Positions 48,793 through 58,536 of a stretch of 64,000 nt of DNA are shown here, piece after piece. This DNA is from an uncultured Chlorobiales bacterium (GTDB taxonomy: Bacteria; Bacteroidota; Chlorobiia; Chlorobiales; Chlorobiaceae). The DNA lies in contig CAIYTH010000053.1 of NCBI GenBank assembly GCA_903929135.1, forward strand, positions 115,273 through 179,272, in the 5' to 3' direction. The notes below the pieces were generated by a model that worked only from the letters and a program-made list of their open reading frames with translations, was not told the origin of the DNA and made no database searches. The first letter of the stretch is position 1. Every line of letters starts with the position of its first letter. The translations under genes were made by a program, and so were the position numbers.

Positions 48793-50529
48793 ATGAATGC
48801 AGAATCAAACCCGATTCTCGATTTTGCGACAGAGTACGTTTTTCCCGCGTTCAGCGAACTGACCGGGACAGACAGGATCGTCGCTTTCGGGGACCAGAGC
48901 CACAAATGCCCGATTTATGTCAGGCAGACGCCGCCTTGCACCGCAGAGTGCCCTGCCGGCGAGGATATCAGGGGCATCAACCGCTATTTGAACGGCATCG
49001 ACAACTCCGATGATCCGATGAGATCGGCATGGGAGACGGCTGTCGATACCAATCCCTTTCCTGCGGTCATGGGCAGGATCTGCCCCCACCCCTGCCAGGG
49101 CGGCTGCAACCGGCACTACCACGACGAGAGCGTGGCCATCAACGCCGTCGAGCAGGCCATCGGCAACTACGGGATCGAAATGGGGCTGAAGCTTCCTCCC
49201 GCAGGTCCCGATACCGGAAAGCGCGTTGCCGTCATCGGCGGAGGCCCTGCCGGGCTCTCCGCGGCATACCACCTTCGCCGGAAGGGGCACGCCGTCACGA
49301 TTTTCGACGCCAACGACAAGCTCGGCGGCATGGTGCTGTACGGCATCATGGGCTACCGTGTGGAGCGCAGGGTGCTCGAAGCGGAGATCGCCCGTATCAT
49401 CGACCTCGGGGTGGAGGTCCGGATGGGGGTGCGTGTCGGCAGGGAGGTCACGCTCGAACAGCTCGAGGCGGAGTACGACGCCGTGTTCGTCGGGGTCGGC
49501 GCACAGGTCGGCCGGGGCCTGCCGGTTCCCGGATTCTCCGGCACGCCGGGGGCGACCAACGCGATCGAATTCCTGAGGAGCTTCGAGTTGCTTGGCGACG
49601 ACATCCCCGTCGGCAAGCGGGTTGTGGTGATCGGCGACGGCAACGTCGCCATGGACGTTGCCCGGCTTGCCCTCCGCCTCGGCTCGGAAGCGGTCGTGGT
49701 TTCCGGCGTTCCGCGGGATGAGATGGCCTGTTTCGAAAACGAGTTCGACGATGCCGTGCGTGAAGGCGCGAAGATGCACTTCATGACCGGTACGGCCGAG
49801 ATACTCGGCGGTGAGGCAGGAGTCAGCGGCCTTCGCTGCACGAAGATGGAGAAGAAGCAGAAGGGCGAGGATGGCTGGAATTCGCCGATTCCGTTCCTCA
49901 GGTACAAAAGCACCGGGGAGACCTTCGACGTCGCGGCCGATACGATCGTTGCGGCCATCGGACAGGGGACGGACATGGCCGGATTCGAGAGCATCGCCAA
50001 AGGGGCCCCGTGGCTCAGGGTCGACCGCAATTACCGCATACCCGGCAGGGAAAAGCTGTTCGGTGGCGGCGACGCGCTCAAGGTCGATCTCATCACCACC
50101 GCGGTCGGCCACGGCTGCAAGGCTGCGCAGTCGATCGACGCATTCCTGAAGGGAGAGCCCATGCCGGAGCAGGGGTACCGCGAAATCACCAAGGCGCAGA
50201 AGCAGGATATCCTCTATTTCTTCCCCTCCCCCCAGGCAAAGAGGACGAGCCTCGAGCCGGATGTGGTCGTTGGCAACCACGATGAGCTGCTCGTCCCGCT
50301 GGAAGCCGAAGCTGTCCGTACCGAATCCGGGCGATGCATGAGCTGCGGCCTGTGCTTCGACTGCAAACAGTGCGTGTCGTTCTGTCCGCAGGAGGCGATC
50401 ACCCGCTTCCGCGACAACCCGACTGGAGAAAAAGTCTATACCCATTACTCAAAATGCGTCGGTTGCCATCTCTGTTCGCTGGTCTGCCCGTCAGGGTTCA
50501 TCCAGATGGGCATGGGCGACGGACTGTGA
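48793..50529 (+). CDS. dsrL: DsrL, NAD(P)H:acceptor oxidoreductase of the dsr system
   Basis: 578-residue flavoprotein related to the small subunit of glutamate synthase, found with oxidative dsr systems, where it takes electrons from DsrAB turnover to NAD(P). The N-terminal iron-sulfur part has PPCTAECPAGEDI and ICPHPCQGGCNR. The FAD motif is [17 protein letters not shown] and the NAD(P) motif VVVIGDGNVAMDVARLAL. A C-terminal two-cluster ferredoxin domain has CMSCGLCFDCKQCVSFCP and CVGCHLCSLVCP. It is a main marker for the sulfur-oxidising direction. Confidence 0.95.
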   Translation: MNAESNPILDFATEYVFPAFSELTGTDRIVAFGDQSHKCPIYVRQTPPCTAECPAGEDIRGINRYLNGIDNSDDPMRSAWETAVDTNPFPAVMGRICPHPCQGGCNRHYHDESVAINAVEQAIGNYGIEMGLKLPPAGPDTGKRVAVIGGGPAGLSAAYHLRRKGHAVTIFDANDKLGGMVLYGIMGYRVERRVLEAEIARIIDLGVEVRMGVRVGREVTLEQLEAEYDAVFVGVGAQVGRGLPVPGFSGTPGATNAIEFLRSFELLGDDIPVGKRVVVIGDGNVAMDVARLALRLGSEAVVVSGVPRDEMACFENEFDDAVREGAKMHFMTGTAEILGGEAGVSGLRCTKMEKKQKGEDGWNSPIPFLRYKSTGETFDVAADTIVAAIGQGTDMAGFESIAKGAPWLRVDRNYRIPGREKLFGGGDALKVDLITTAVGHGCKAAQSIDAFLKGEPMPEQGYREITKAQKQDILYFFPSPQAKRTSLEPDVVVGNHDELLVPLEAEAVRTESGRCMSCGLCFDCKQCVSFCPQEAITRFRDNPTGEKVYTHYSKCVGCHLCSLVCPSGFIQMGMGDGL

Positions 50530-50565
50530 TGCCGGCGGCAACAGGAATCAAGGGAGGGAAGGTGC

Positions 50566-50937
50566 ATGATGATCGATGAACTGATCCGCAAGGTCGAGGC
50601 GGCCGTAGAGGCATCCTCACACTGGTCGGAGGCCGGCTGGCCGGCTACCTTCGGCAATCGCCACGTCGAGGTCCCGAACCTCAGGTCAGCCCAGGCACTG
50701 CCGAAGACCGAGGTGTACCGGGAAGAGGCCGTGAACTACTGGAAGCAGGCCCAGCTGGCGGGCGCAGACACGGCCGCAGCCGGACGAAAGGCCCTCGGGG
50801 CGCTGCAGTCTGGAGATATTGGGGCTGCGGAGGGTTCGCTGTATCTTTGTCAATACTTCGAAAAGCAGTTCGAAGGACATGCGAACACCTGGATCCCCCT
50901 CTATGAGGAGTTCCGGTCGGCATCTGCCTGCTGCTGA
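50566..50937 (+). CDS. Unrecognised small dsr-cluster protein ending in Cys-Cys
   Basis: 123-residue soluble protein between dsrL and dsrT, behind a strong AGGGAGGG ribosome binding site. It looks mainly helical, with no signal peptide or membrane segment. Cysteines are few: one in LYLCQYFEK and a vicinal pair as the last two residues (ASACC). I do not recognise the family. In other green sulfur bacteria a gene named dsrU of unknown function occupies the position after dsrL, so it may be that gene. A C-terminal thiol pair in a sulfur-oxidation operon suggests sulfur or metal binding, but this is inference only. Confidence 0.8.
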   Translation: MMIDELIRKVEAAVEASSHWSEAGWPATFGNRHVEVPNLRSAQALPKTEVYREEAVNYWKQAQLAGADTAAAGRKALGALQSGDIGAAEGSLYLCQYFEKQFEGHANTWIPLYEEFRSASACC

Positions 50938-51019
50938 CAGACGCCACGGAACATCTTCCCCGGGGAGTTCCCGGGGTGTCGGCTGTACAAGCATCCGAAA
51001 CAATCTTATCTGCATCCCT

Positions 51020-51451
51020 ATGACCAAAGCTTGGGAACAGGCGCTCCGGGACAACCGCCAGTCCGTGCTTGACGGATGGTCTGCCGGCGCCTCCTCGCTG
51101 CTTTCAGGCGGAACCTCATCACCGGTCTCGGAGGCGCTGACCGTTGAACTCGGCAGGCTGCTCGACGCGATGGTCGCCGGCGACCCTGTCGACGAGCCTC
51201 TCTCGCGCCTTACCAGGATCATGGCCGTTCAGGATCTCCCGCCATCGAAGTCGCTGTCGCTCCTCTTCGGCATCGTTCCGCTCTGCGGGGGCCTGTCTGC
51301 GGATGCCCGCGACCATTTCCGCGCCCGGGTCGAGGAGCTGGCGCTGCAGGCTTTCGACAGCTTCATGAAGCATCGTGAAACGATCTACCAGCTCAAGGTC
51401 GACGAAGGACGTCGCCGGATGCACATGGCATTGAGGAGGGCCGAAGCATGA
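51020..51451 (+). CDS. dsrT: DsrT-like protein with RsbRD N-terminal type domain
   Basis: 143-residue helical protein. The pattern WEQALRDNRQSVLDGWSAG followed by about 100 helical residues ending in YQLKVDEGRRR resembles the RsbRD N-terminal (globin-like sensor) domain without any STAS domain. A protein of this type precedes dsrMKJOP in sulfate reducers and green sulfur bacteria and is called DsrT. The stop overlaps the dsrM start (ATGA), so the products are made together. ATG at 51020 is 82 bases after the previous gene. Function unknown; sensing or assembly for the DsrMKJOP complex is a guess. Confidence 0.75.
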   Translation: MTKAWEQALRDNRQSVLDGWSAGASSLLSGGTSSPVSEALTVELGRLLDAMVAGDPVDEPLSRLTRIMAVQDLPPSKSLSLLFGIVPLCGGLSADARDHFRARVEELALQAFDSFMKHRETIYQLKVDEGRRRMHMALRRAEA

Positions 51452-52443
51452 AAAAAGTGCTGATGCCACTCGTCATGGTGGCGCTTCTCGCGCTCGTTCC
51501 GTACCTCGGTGTCGCCTTTGGAAAGCTGGATTACCTCTTCGGCGTGGTCATTCCCTATGCGGCAGTGGCGATCCTCCTGCTCGGCATCCTCTTCAGGATG
51601 GTCGACTGGCTGAGGAGGCCGGTGCCGTTCCGGATTCCTACCACCTGCGGACAGGAGAAATCGCTCGACTGGGTCAGGCAGGACAAACTCGAGTCTCCCT
51701 CGACGCCCTGGCAGGCCGCCCTGAGGGTCCTCTCCGAAGTACTCCTGTTCCGTTCGCTCTTCCGCAACACGAAGGCCGAACTGCACGGCGGGCCAAAGCT
51801 GGCGTACGGTTCGGACAAGTGGCTCTGGCTCGGCGGACTTGCGTTCCACTGGTCGCTGCTCGTGGTGGTGCTCCGCCATTCACGATTCTTCTTCGAGGAG
51901 CCGCCGATGCCGCTCCAGGTACTCGAAAACATGGACCGTTTCCTCGACGTGACCGTGCCGGCGCTCTACCTTTCCGGCCTGGTGGCCCTGGCCGCCGCCA
52001 CCTTCCTGGTGCTGCGTCGGTTCCGGGACGAGAAGGTGCGCATCATCTCGCTTCCGGCGGACTTTTTCCCGCTCTTCCTGATCATTGGCATCGTCATCGC
52101 AGGCATCAGCATGCGTTACTTCGACAAGGTGAACGTGATGCCTGTCAAGGCCCTGACCCTCGGCCTTGCCGGTTTCAGCCTCGACGCTCCTTCGCCGATC
52201 GGATCGCTCTTTTACGTCCACCTCTTCCTGGTCTGCGTGCTTTTCGTCTACTTCCCGTTCAGCAAGCTCATGCACATGGGGGGGATCTTCCTGAGCCCGA
52301 CACGCAACCTGCCGAACAACAGCCGCGAGAAGCGTCACGTCAATCCGTGGAACCCCGATATCAAGTTCAGGACCTACGCCGAATACGAAGACGAATTCCG
52401 CGAAAAGATGAAGAAAGCGGGCCTTCCGGTCGAAAAGCAATAA
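51448..52443 (+). CDS. dsrM: DsrM, membrane cytochrome b subunit
   Basis: 331-residue membrane subunit of DsrMKJOP, related to the heme b protein NarI. About six hydrophobic segments are visible, two at the N-terminus (VMVALLALVPYLGVAFG; YLFGVVIPYAAVAILLLGIL) and four between about 130 and 285. Histidines in AFHWSLLVVVLRHSRF and FSKLMHMGG are likely heme ligands. It exchanges electrons between quinone and DsrK. It overlaps dsrT by 4 bases and is followed by dsrK after 6. Confidence 0.93.
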   Translation: MKKVLMPLVMVALLALVPYLGVAFGKLDYLFGVVIPYAAVAILLLGILFRMVDWLRRPVPFRIPTTCGQEKSLDWVRQDKLESPSTPWQAALRVLSEVLLFRSLFRNTKAELHGGPKLAYGSDKWLWLGGLAFHWSLLVVVLRHSRFFFEEPPMPLQVLENMDRFLDVTVPALYLSGLVALAAATFLVLRRFRDEKVRIISLPADFFPLFLIIGIVIAGISMRYFDKVNVMPVKALTLGLAGFSLDAPSPIGSLFYVHLFLVCVLFVYFPFSKLMHMGGIFLSPTRNLPNNSREKRHVNPWNPDIKFRTYAEYEDEFREKMKKAGLPVEKQ

Positions 52444-52449
52444 CATACC

Positions 52450-54099
52450 ATGTCCAAATACGCCCTGAAACCAGACGAACTCAAGAAGGAGTTCGAACAG
52501 AAGAAGCCGCGCATCCTCAAGGGGGATCTGGCCGGCAAGGAGTGGTGGGACCTCCCGGTTGAGTTCCGCGACGGCAACTGGTGCTTTCCAGGCAAGCCCG
52601 AGGTGCTGGAGGAGATCGGCCTGCCCAACCCGCGCAAGTGGGCGGCCACCGACGAGGACTGGAAGCTTCCCGCCGGGTGGGAGAATACCATCCGCGACGG
52701 GATGAAGAGCCGCCTGAAGCGGTTCCGTTCCTTCAAGCTCTTCATGGACACCTGCGTGCGCTGCGGCGCCTGCGCCGACAAGTGCCACTTCTTCCTCGGC
52801 ACGGGTGACCCGAAGAACATGCCGGTGCTTCGCGCAGAACTCATCCGTTCGGTCTACCGGAACGACTTCACGCTCCTTTCGAAGCTCCTGAAAAGCTTTT
52901 CGGGTTCCAGGACGCTGACGCCCGAGGTGATCAAGGAGTGGCACATGTACTTCAACCAGTGCACCGAGTGCCGCCGTTGTTCGGTCTTCTGCCCGATGGG
53001 CATCGACACGGCCGAGATCACCATGATGGCCCGTGAGCTGCTCAACCTGATCGGGGTGAACAACAACTGGATCCTCGCTCCGGTGGCCAACTGCAACCGC
53101 ACCGGCAACCATCTCGGCATCGAGCCCCACACCTTCGAGCAGAACATCATGTCGCTGGTGGACGACATCGAGGAGCTGACCGGCGTGACGGTGAACCCCA
53201 CCTTCAACCGCAAGGGGGCCGAAATCCTCTTCATCACCCCGTCGGGCGACGTGTTCGGCGACCCCGGGGTCTACACCATGATGGGCTACCTGCTGCTGTT
53301 CCACCACATCGGCCTCGACTACACCATCAGCACCTACGCTTCGGAGGGCGGCAACTTCGGCATGTTCACCTCGAACGAGATGATGAAGAAGCTGAACGCC
53401 AAGATGTACCACGAAGCGAAGCGTCTCGGGGTCAAATGGATCCTGGGAGGCGAGTGCGGCCACATGTGGCGCGTGGTGCACCAGTACATGGAGACCATGA
53501 ACGGACCGGCCGATTTCCTCGAGGAGCCGGTTTCGCCCATCACCGGAACGAAGTTCACCAATGCGAAATCGACCAGGATGGTGCATATCGCCGAGTTCAC
53601 GGCCGACCTCATCAAGCACGGCAAGCTCCGGCTCGACCCGAAGCGCAACGACCACCTGCGCACCACCTTCCACGACTCCTGCAACATCGCCCGCGGCATG
53701 GGCATGTTCGACGAGCCGCGCTATGTGCTCAACAAGGTGTGCAACGTCTTCCACGAGATGCCCGAGAACACCATCCGCGAGCAGACCTTCTGCTGCGGTT
53801 CGGGCAGCGGGCTGAACGCCGAGGAGTTCATGGACATGCGCATGCGGGGCGGGTTCCCGAGGGCCAACGCCGTCAGTTACGTCCGCGAGAAGCACAAGGT
53901 CGATTCGCTGGTCACCATCTGCGCCATCGACCGCGCCAGCCTGCCGACCCTGATGCGGTACTGGAATCCAGGCGTGAACGTCTACGGCCTGCACGAACTC
54001 GTAGGCAACGCCCTCGTCATGGAGGGAGAGAAGAAGCGCACCGAAGACCTGAGGGAGGACCCCATGGCCGGGTTCGGGGAGGGCGCCGACGATGAGTAA
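52450..54099 (+). CDS. dsrK: DsrK, heterodisulfide-reductase-like iron-sulfur subunit
   Basis: 549-residue cytoplasmic catalytic subunit of DsrMKJOP, related to HdrD. Two [4Fe-4S] motifs are [14 protein letters not shown] and [14 protein letters not shown]. The C-terminal CCG-type elements are [19 protein letters not shown] and [10 protein letters not shown], which bind the special catalytic cluster. DsrC trisulfide or disulfide is the expected partner. It overlaps dsrJ by 8 bases, consistent with strict co-translation. Confidence 0.95.
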   Translation: MSKYALKPDELKKEFEQKKPRILKGDLAGKEWWDLPVEFRDGNWCFPGKPEVLEEIGLPNPRKWAATDEDWKLPAGWENTIRDGMKSRLKRFRSFKLFMDTCVRCGACADKCHFFLGTGDPKNMPVLRAELIRSVYRNDFTLLSKLLKSFSGSRTLTPEVIKEWHMYFNQCTECRRCSVFCPMGIDTAEITMMARELLNLIGVNNNWILAPVANCNRTGNHLGIEPHTFEQNIMSLVDDIEELTGVTVNPTFNRKGAEILFITPSGDVFGDPGVYTMMGYLLLFHHIGLDYTISTYASEGGNFGMFTSNEMMKKLNAKMYHEAKRLGVKWILGGECGHMWRVVHQYMETMNGPADFLEEPVSPITGTKFTNAKSTRMVHIAEFTADLIKHGKLRLDPKRNDHLRTTFHDSCNIARGMGMFDEPRYVLNKVCNVFHEMPENTIREQTFCCGSGSGLNAEEFMDMRMRGGFPRANAVSYVREKHKVDSLVTICAIDRASLPTLMRYWNPGVNVYGLHELVGNALVMEGEKKRTEDLREDPMAGFGEGADDE

Positions 54100-54499
54100 G
54101 TTTCTCCGGACGGCAGTCGCCTTCTTCATCGCGATCGCGGTGTTCGCCGGCACATGGCTCTTCATGCAGTCCGGCCACGGCACGGCAGCTGCCGCCCATG
54201 CGGCCGTTCCGGCTGCAGCCGCCAGGGTGGTGCCGGTCGACAGCACCCGCTGCATCGCCCAGACCGAGTGGATGCGGGCGCACCACATGCAGCTCCTCAA
54301 CCAGTGGCGCCACGATTCGGTGCGGGAAGGCAACCGCACCCACGTGACCAGGGATGGCCGCATGTTCGACAAGAGCCTGAACACCTGCCTCGGCTGCCAC
54401 GCATCGAACCCGATGTTCTGCTTTATGTGTCACCAGTATGCCAACGTCAAGCCGACGTGCTGGAATTGCCATATCTCGCCCATGGAGTCAAACAAATGA
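54092..54499 (+). CDS. dsrJ: DsrJ, triheme cytochrome c
   Basis: 135-residue periplasmic cytochrome anchored by an uncleaved N-terminal segment (about 5-25). Three heme c motifs: CLGCH at 99-103, CFMCH at 110-114 and CWNCH at 123-127. This is the DsrJ heme number. A further Cys at 54 (DSTRCIAQ) matches the unusual axial cysteine ligand reported in DsrJ. It overlaps dsrK at the start and dsrO at the end (ATGA). Confidence 0.94.
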   Translation: MSKFLRTAVAFFIAIAVFAGTWLFMQSGHGTAAAAHAAVPAAAARVVPVDSTRCIAQTEWMRAHHMQLLNQWRHDSVREGNRTHVTRDGRMFDKSLNTCLGCHASNPMFCFMCHQYANVKPTCWNCHISPMESNK

Positions 54500-55272
54500 A
54501 CCAGGACCGCAGAGACTTTATCAGGAAAGCGGGCATCGGCGCCCTTGCAGGCATCGGCGCCGCAGCGGGGCTCATCCCGCTGTTCGCCCTCGAAAAGACT
54601 GACCTGTCGGTCTTTTCCGACAAGCCGGTGCCCGGCAAGACCCGCTGGGGAATGCTGGTCGATACCCGCAAATGCGGGGAGGGGTGCACCGAGTGCATCG
54701 TGAGGTGCCACCATGACCACAACGTACCCGATTTCGGCAAGTCGAAGAGCGAGGTCAAGTGGATATGGAAAAGCGGCTATGAACAGGCGTTCCCGACGGC
54801 GAGCAAGCAGTTCCAGAGCAGCGATCTCGCACACCGCAAGGTGCTGACCCTGTGCAACCACTGCGCAGAACCTCCCTGCACGAGGGCCTGCCCTACCGAG
54901 GCGACCTTCCGGCGCTGGGACGGCATCGTGTCGATGGACTACCACCGCTGCATCGGCTGCCGCTTCTGCATGGCCGCATGTCCCTACGGCTCACGCAGCT
55001 TCAACTGGCAGGACCCGCGTCCGGCGCTCAAGACGCTCAGCCCGGCCTATCCGACCAGGGAGCGCGGCGTGGTCGAGAAGTGCAACTTCTGCTCCGAGCG
55101 GCTCGCCAAGGGTCAGCTTCCGGCGTGCGTCGAATCATGTCCTGAGAAGGCGCTCTCCTTCGGCGACCTGAACGACCCGAAATCGGAGATCCGCATGATG
55201 CTCGCGTCGAACGAAACCATGCAGCGAAAACCGGAGCTCGGCACGCTTCCGTCAGTATTCTACATCATCTAA
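54496..55272 (+). CDS. dsrO: DsrO, periplasmic ferredoxin-like subunit
   Basis: 258-residue periplasmic iron-sulfur protein with a twin-arginine leader ([21 protein letters not shown]). It carries the four-cluster pattern of the DmsB/NrfC family: [41 protein letters not shown] and [21 protein letters not shown]. It passes electrons between DsrJ and DsrP. ATG at 54496 overlaps the dsrJ stop and gives a leader of normal length; a longer frame upstream lies inside dsrJ. Confidence 0.95.
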   Translation: MNQDRRDFIRKAGIGALAGIGAAAGLIPLFALEKTDLSVFSDKPVPGKTRWGMLVDTRKCGEGCTECIVRCHHDHNVPDFGKSKSEVKWIWKSGYEQAFPTASKQFQSSDLAHRKVLTLCNHCAEPPCTRACPTEATFRRWDGIVSMDYHRCIGCRFCMAACPYGSRSFNWQDPRPALKTLSPAYPTRERGVVEKCNFCSERLAKGQLPACVESCPEKALSFGDLNDPKSEIRMMLASNETMQRKPELGTLPSVFYII

Positions 55273-55281
55273 CCACAAGCC

Positions 55282-56433
55282 ATGATCGAGAAAGCGCTCA
55301 AGGGAAGCCGCGGCTACTGGGCATGGGTAGCCCTCCTGCTCGTACTCATCGGGCTCGGGATCTCCGCATACGCACGCCAGATGAGCCTGGGGCTCGGCGT
55401 TACCGGCATGGGCCGGGACATCAGCTGGGGTGTCTACATCGCCCAGTTCACCTTTCTCGTCGGGGTTGCCGCATCGGCCGTCATGGTGGTCCTTCCCTAC
55501 TACCTGCACAACCAGAAGGCCTTTTCGAAAATCGTCATCGTCGGCGAGTTCCTCGCGGTATCAGCAGCCCTTATGTGCATGCTTTTCATCCTGGCCGACA
55601 TGGGAAAACCGCAGCGGGTGCTCAACGTTCTCCTGTATCCTTCTCCCCACTCCATGGTGTTCTGGGACGTGATGGTGCTCAACGGCTACCTGTTCATCAA
55701 CCTGATCAGCGGCTGGGCCGTGCTTGGCGCAGAACGCAAGGGCGTGCCGCCCGCACCGTGGACCCGGCCGCTCATCTACCTTTCGATTCCCTGGGCTTTC
55801 AGCATCCATACGGTCACGGCGTTCCTCTTCGCCGGGCTGCCTTCGCGCCACCTCTGGCTTACGGCCGTGCTGGCGCCCCGGTTCCTGGCTTCGGCCTTCG
55901 CCGCAGGAACGGCGCTCCTGATCCTGATCACCTTCATCCTGAAGCGTGTCGCCGCGTTCGACGCCGGGCAGGAGGCAAGGAGCAAGCTCGCGGTCCTGAG
56001 CGCCTACGCCGGGACGGCCAACTTCTTCTTCCTCGGCACGGAGTTCTTTACGGCCTTCTACAGCAACGTGCCAGCCCACAAGCAAAGCCTGCAGTACCTC
56101 TTTTTCGGGCTCGAGGGCCATGCGCCTTTCGTGCCCTGGATGTGGCTGTCGGTCATCACCGGCCTCGTGTCGGTGGGCGTCCTGATGGCCCCCTCCCTTC
56201 GACGTCAGTCGAACTGGCTCATCGCGGCGTGTACCGGCCTCGTCCTCTCCATCTGGATCGACAAGGGGGTCGGCCTGGTCATCGGCGGCTTCGTCCCGTC
56301 ACCGCTCGAGGAGATCGTCGACTACATGCCGACGGCCACCGAGCTTTCGGTGACGCTCGGTATCTGGGCCATCGGCCTGCTGGTGCTCACCGTGCTGCTC
56401 AAGACGGCGATTGCGGTGAAGACTCAGGAATGA
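55282..56433 (+). CDS. dsrP: DsrP, NrfD-type membrane subunit
   Basis: 383-residue polytopic protein of the NrfD/PsrC family with about ten membrane segments, no heme motif. It should exchange electrons between quinone and DsrO and completes DsrMKJOP. Typical segments are [40 protein letters not shown] and [22 protein letters not shown]. It follows dsrO by 9 bases. An 87-base repeat-bearing gap separates it from the siroheme genes. Confidence 0.94.
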   Translation: MIEKALKGSRGYWAWVALLLVLIGLGISAYARQMSLGLGVTGMGRDISWGVYIAQFTFLVGVAASAVMVVLPYYLHNQKAFSKIVIVGEFLAVSAALMCMLFILADMGKPQRVLNVLLYPSPHSMVFWDVMVLNGYLFINLISGWAVLGAERKGVPPAPWTRPLIYLSIPWAFSIHTVTAFLFAGLPSRHLWLTAVLAPRFLASAFAAGTALLILITFILKRVAAFDAGQEARSKLAVLSAYAGTANFFFLGTEFFTAFYSNVPAHKQSLQYLFFGLEGHAPFVPWMWLSVITGLVSVGVLMAPSLRRQSNWLIAACTGLVLSIWIDKGVGLVIGGFVPSPLEEIVDYMPTATELSVTLGIWAIGLLVLTVLLKTAIAVKTQE

Positions 56434-56455
56434 GCCGAAGAACTAATTGCAGGAA

Positions 56456-56524
56456 ATGGACGTAATGGACATCTTGGACTGTATGGACTTGATGGACAAG
56501 CAGACCTGGAGTAACCTTCAATGA
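56456..56524 (+). repeat. 9-bp tandem repeat and 22-codon leader frame before the siroheme gene
   Basis: Five units of ATGGACNNN (one is TTGGACNNN) run from 56456 to 56500. Read from the first ATG they encode Met-Asp-X repeats (MDVMDILDCMDLMDK, then QTWSNLQ) and the TGA at 56522-56524 overlaps the ATG of the next gene. This may be a coupled leader peptide, or a minisatellite of the kind seen between genes in some genomes. Confidence 0.6.
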
Positions 56525-56982
56525 AAGTCTTTCTGCCGCTCAACATCCGGGTGGACGACAAGAAGATCCTGTTCGTCGGGGGCGGGAAGATCGCCCTGCA
56601 CAAGATCAGGACCATCGAGCAGTACACCCGCAACATCACCATCCTTGCCCCCGAGATCAGTGAAGATCTCAGCGGGAAAGGGTTTACCGAAATCCGCAAG
56701 CTGTACGAGCCATCCGATCTGGAGGGCTGTTTCCTCGTCTATGCCAGCACGAACGACAACGCCGTCAACCGTCGCGTCAAGGATGATGCGGCCGCACGGG
56801 GCATCATGGTCAATGTGGTCGACAACAGGGAGCTTTCGGACTTCATCTCCCCGGCCATCATCAAAAAGGGAGAGATGACGGTCGCCGTCTCTTCGAACGG
56901 GGAGAACGTGAAAAAATCGGTCGAGTGGCGGAACCGCCTCAGGGATACCGTGCTCAACGACTGGCCCGACGACAATACTTAG
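56521..56982 (+). CDS. Precorrin-2 dehydrogenase (siroheme synthase N-terminal type)
   Basis: 153-residue protein matching the NAD-binding half of CysG. It oxidises precorrin-2 to sirohydrochlorin and may also insert iron. The dinucleotide motif is [14 protein letters not shown], followed by [43 protein letters not shown] (in parts: [15 protein letters not shown]). In green sulfur bacteria this gene is called dsrV. GGAG lies 9 bases before the ATG. The shorter length suggests it lacks the dimerisation tail of CysG. Confidence 0.9.
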   Translation: MKVFLPLNIRVDDKKILFVGGGKIALHKIRTIEQYTRNITILAPEISEDLSGKGFTEIRKLYEPSDLEGCFLVYASTNDNAVNRRVKDDAAARGIMVNVVDNRELSDFISPAIIKKGEMTVAVSSNGENVKKSVEWRNRLRDTVLNDWPDDNT

Positions 56983-56996
56983 AGGTTCCCTAACGC

Positions 56997-58409
56997 ATGC
57001 AAGAGATACGCATCATGTCCGACAACAATCCAGCGAACAGTCAGGGGACGCCAGGGAAGAGGGGCTATGTCTATATTACGGGCGCAGGGCCCGGAGACCC
57101 GGAACTGCTCACCATGAAGGCCGACAGGGTCCTGCGGGAAGCCGATGTCATCCTGTACGACGACCTTGTCAGCCAGGACCTGGTGGAGCAGTATCCCGCG
57201 GAGAAGATCTATACCGGCAAGCGCAAGGACAGCCACCACTTCGAGCAGGAGGAGATCAACCAGGAGATCGTGCGCCATGCGCTCAGGGGAAGGACTGTCG
57301 TCCGGCTCAAGGGCGGCGACCCCTTCATCTTCGGCCGGGGCGGCGAGGAGATCGACACGCTGCGCCGATACGGCATCGGGTACGAGATCATCCCCGGCAT
57401 TACGGCAGCCCACGGTGCGAGCGCCTATACCGAGATACCGCTGACCATGCGGAAGGTCTCCTCTTCCGTGGCTTTCTGTACCGGCCACCCGGTCAGCAAG
57501 ATCCAGGTGCCCGATACCGACACCATCGTCTACTACATGGTGGCCTCCTCCGTGCACGACGTGCTCGATGCGGTGGCCGCCAGGGGCAGGAGCGGCGAGA
57601 CGAAGGTCGCCGTCGTGCAGAACGCCACCCGCTACAACCAGAAGAGCTTCACCGGCACCCTCGACGAGTTCAGGACGCGTGAGAAAGCGGTCTACTCACC
57701 CGCCCTGCTCATCATCGGCGACAACATCAGCAAGTTCATCGAGAACAGCTGGTACTCCCGCAAGAAAAAGGTGCTCATGACCGGCGGGGATTCGCGGCGC
57801 TACGCAGGAACCGAGTATATCCTGCTGAACTTCCCCTGCCGGAGGATCGCCGGGGCGGACCTCGATGCCGTCAGGAGCTGCATCGAAGGCATCGATGACT
57901 TTTCGATGCTCTTCTTCCAGAACAGCTCGTCCGTCAAATACTTCTTCAGGTACCTCTTCGAGCATGGCCGCGACGTCAGGCACCTTGCCCATATGAGCAT
58001 CTGCACTTCGGGCCGGGCCGCAGCCACCGAGCTCCTGACCTACGGGATCATACCCGACTGCTGCCTGGAGTCGGAGGCCTCGGCCGGGCTGGGGCTTGCA
58101 GGGCTGCTTCAGAAAGAGGGGCTTTCGAACCAGCACATCCTGCTGCCCTGCTCGGGCAACGTCGACGAGTCGGTGGCAGCAGAACTTGAGGCTGCAGGAA
58201 ACCGGGTGACGCCTCTCGGCGTCTACGTGCACGGAACGCAACGGACGGAGGACACGATCGACCTGGAGTTCATCGACGAAATCTACTTCTCATCACCGGC
58301 CTGCGTCAGGAACTTCAGCAGCCTGTACGGTTCGATCCCCGAGCGCATCACCGTCACCCCTGCCGACGACCGCACCGCGGATGAGTTCAGGAAGCTGTTC
58401 AGTCCCTGA
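56997..58409 (+). CDS. Uroporphyrinogen-III C-methyltransferase / uroporphyrinogen-III synthase fusion
   Basis: 470-residue two-domain enzyme. Residues about 20-260 are Cob[58 protein letters not shown] and TLMVASS-like [10 protein letters not shown]. Residues about 265-465 are HemD-like, with [22 protein letters not shown] and [12 protein letters not shown]. It closes the uroporphyrinogen-III ring and methylates it to precorrin-2. Called dsrW in green sulfur bacteria. With the preceding gene and DsrN it supplies amidated siroheme to DsrAB. ATG at 56997; another at 57015. Confidence 0.92.
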   Translation: MQEIRIMSDNNPANSQGTPGKRGYVYITGAGPGDPELLTMKADRVLREADVILYDDLVSQDLVEQYPAEKIYTGKRKDSHHFEQEEINQEIVRHALRGRTVVRLKGGDPFIFGRGGEEIDTLRRYGIGYEIIPGITAAHGASAYTEIPLTMRKVSSSVAFCTGHPVSKIQVPDTDTIVYYMVASSVHDVLDAVAARGRSGETKVAVVQNATRYNQKSFTGTLDEFRTREKAVYSPALLIIGDNISKFIENSWYSRKKKVLMTGGDSRRYAGTEYILLNFPCRRIAGADLDAVRSCIEGIDDFSMLFFQNSSSVKYFFRYLFEHGRDVRHLAHMSICTSGRAAATELLTYGIIPDCCLESEASAGLGLAGLLQKEGLSNQHILLPCSGNVDESVAAELEAAGNRVTPLGVYVHGTQRTEDTIDLEFIDEIYFSSPACVRNFSSLYGSIPERITVTPADDRTADEFRKLFSP

Positions 58410-58456
58410 GTCTGCCATTCCTGGGGGGATGATGTTTTCGACGCGTCGTATGGCTA

Positions 58457-58495
58457 TATTGAGATCGTGAGACCGGTGGCCTCACGATCTCAATA
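58457..58495. repeat. Perfect 15-bp inverted repeat
   Basis: TATTGAGATCGTGAG (58457-58471) and CTCACGATCTCAATA (58481-58495) flank a 9-base loop. There is no T-run. It lies between the end of the dsr cluster and the quinone reductase gene, in a 127-base gap. It can be a transcription terminator stem for the dsr operon or an operator for the next gene. Confidence 0.75.
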
Positions 58496-58536
58496 ACAAT
58501 GATCCAGCCTGCCCGTTTGGAGGTTTCCCAATCCCG

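Noticed and set aside
48805..50445. 546-codon frame antisense to dsrL
   Set aside because: Composition typical of antisense shadow (His, Asp, Arg, Gly rich); dsrL motifs on the plus strand are complete.
51880..54384. 834-codon frame antisense to dsrM, dsrK and dsrJ
   Set aside because: Spans three conserved genes on the opposite strand and is very rich in His, Val and Glu without any domain.
55323..56465. 380-codon frame overlapping dsrP in another frame
   Set aside because: dsrP has clear membrane helices of the NrfD family; the other frame is Arg/Pro-rich and has no motif.
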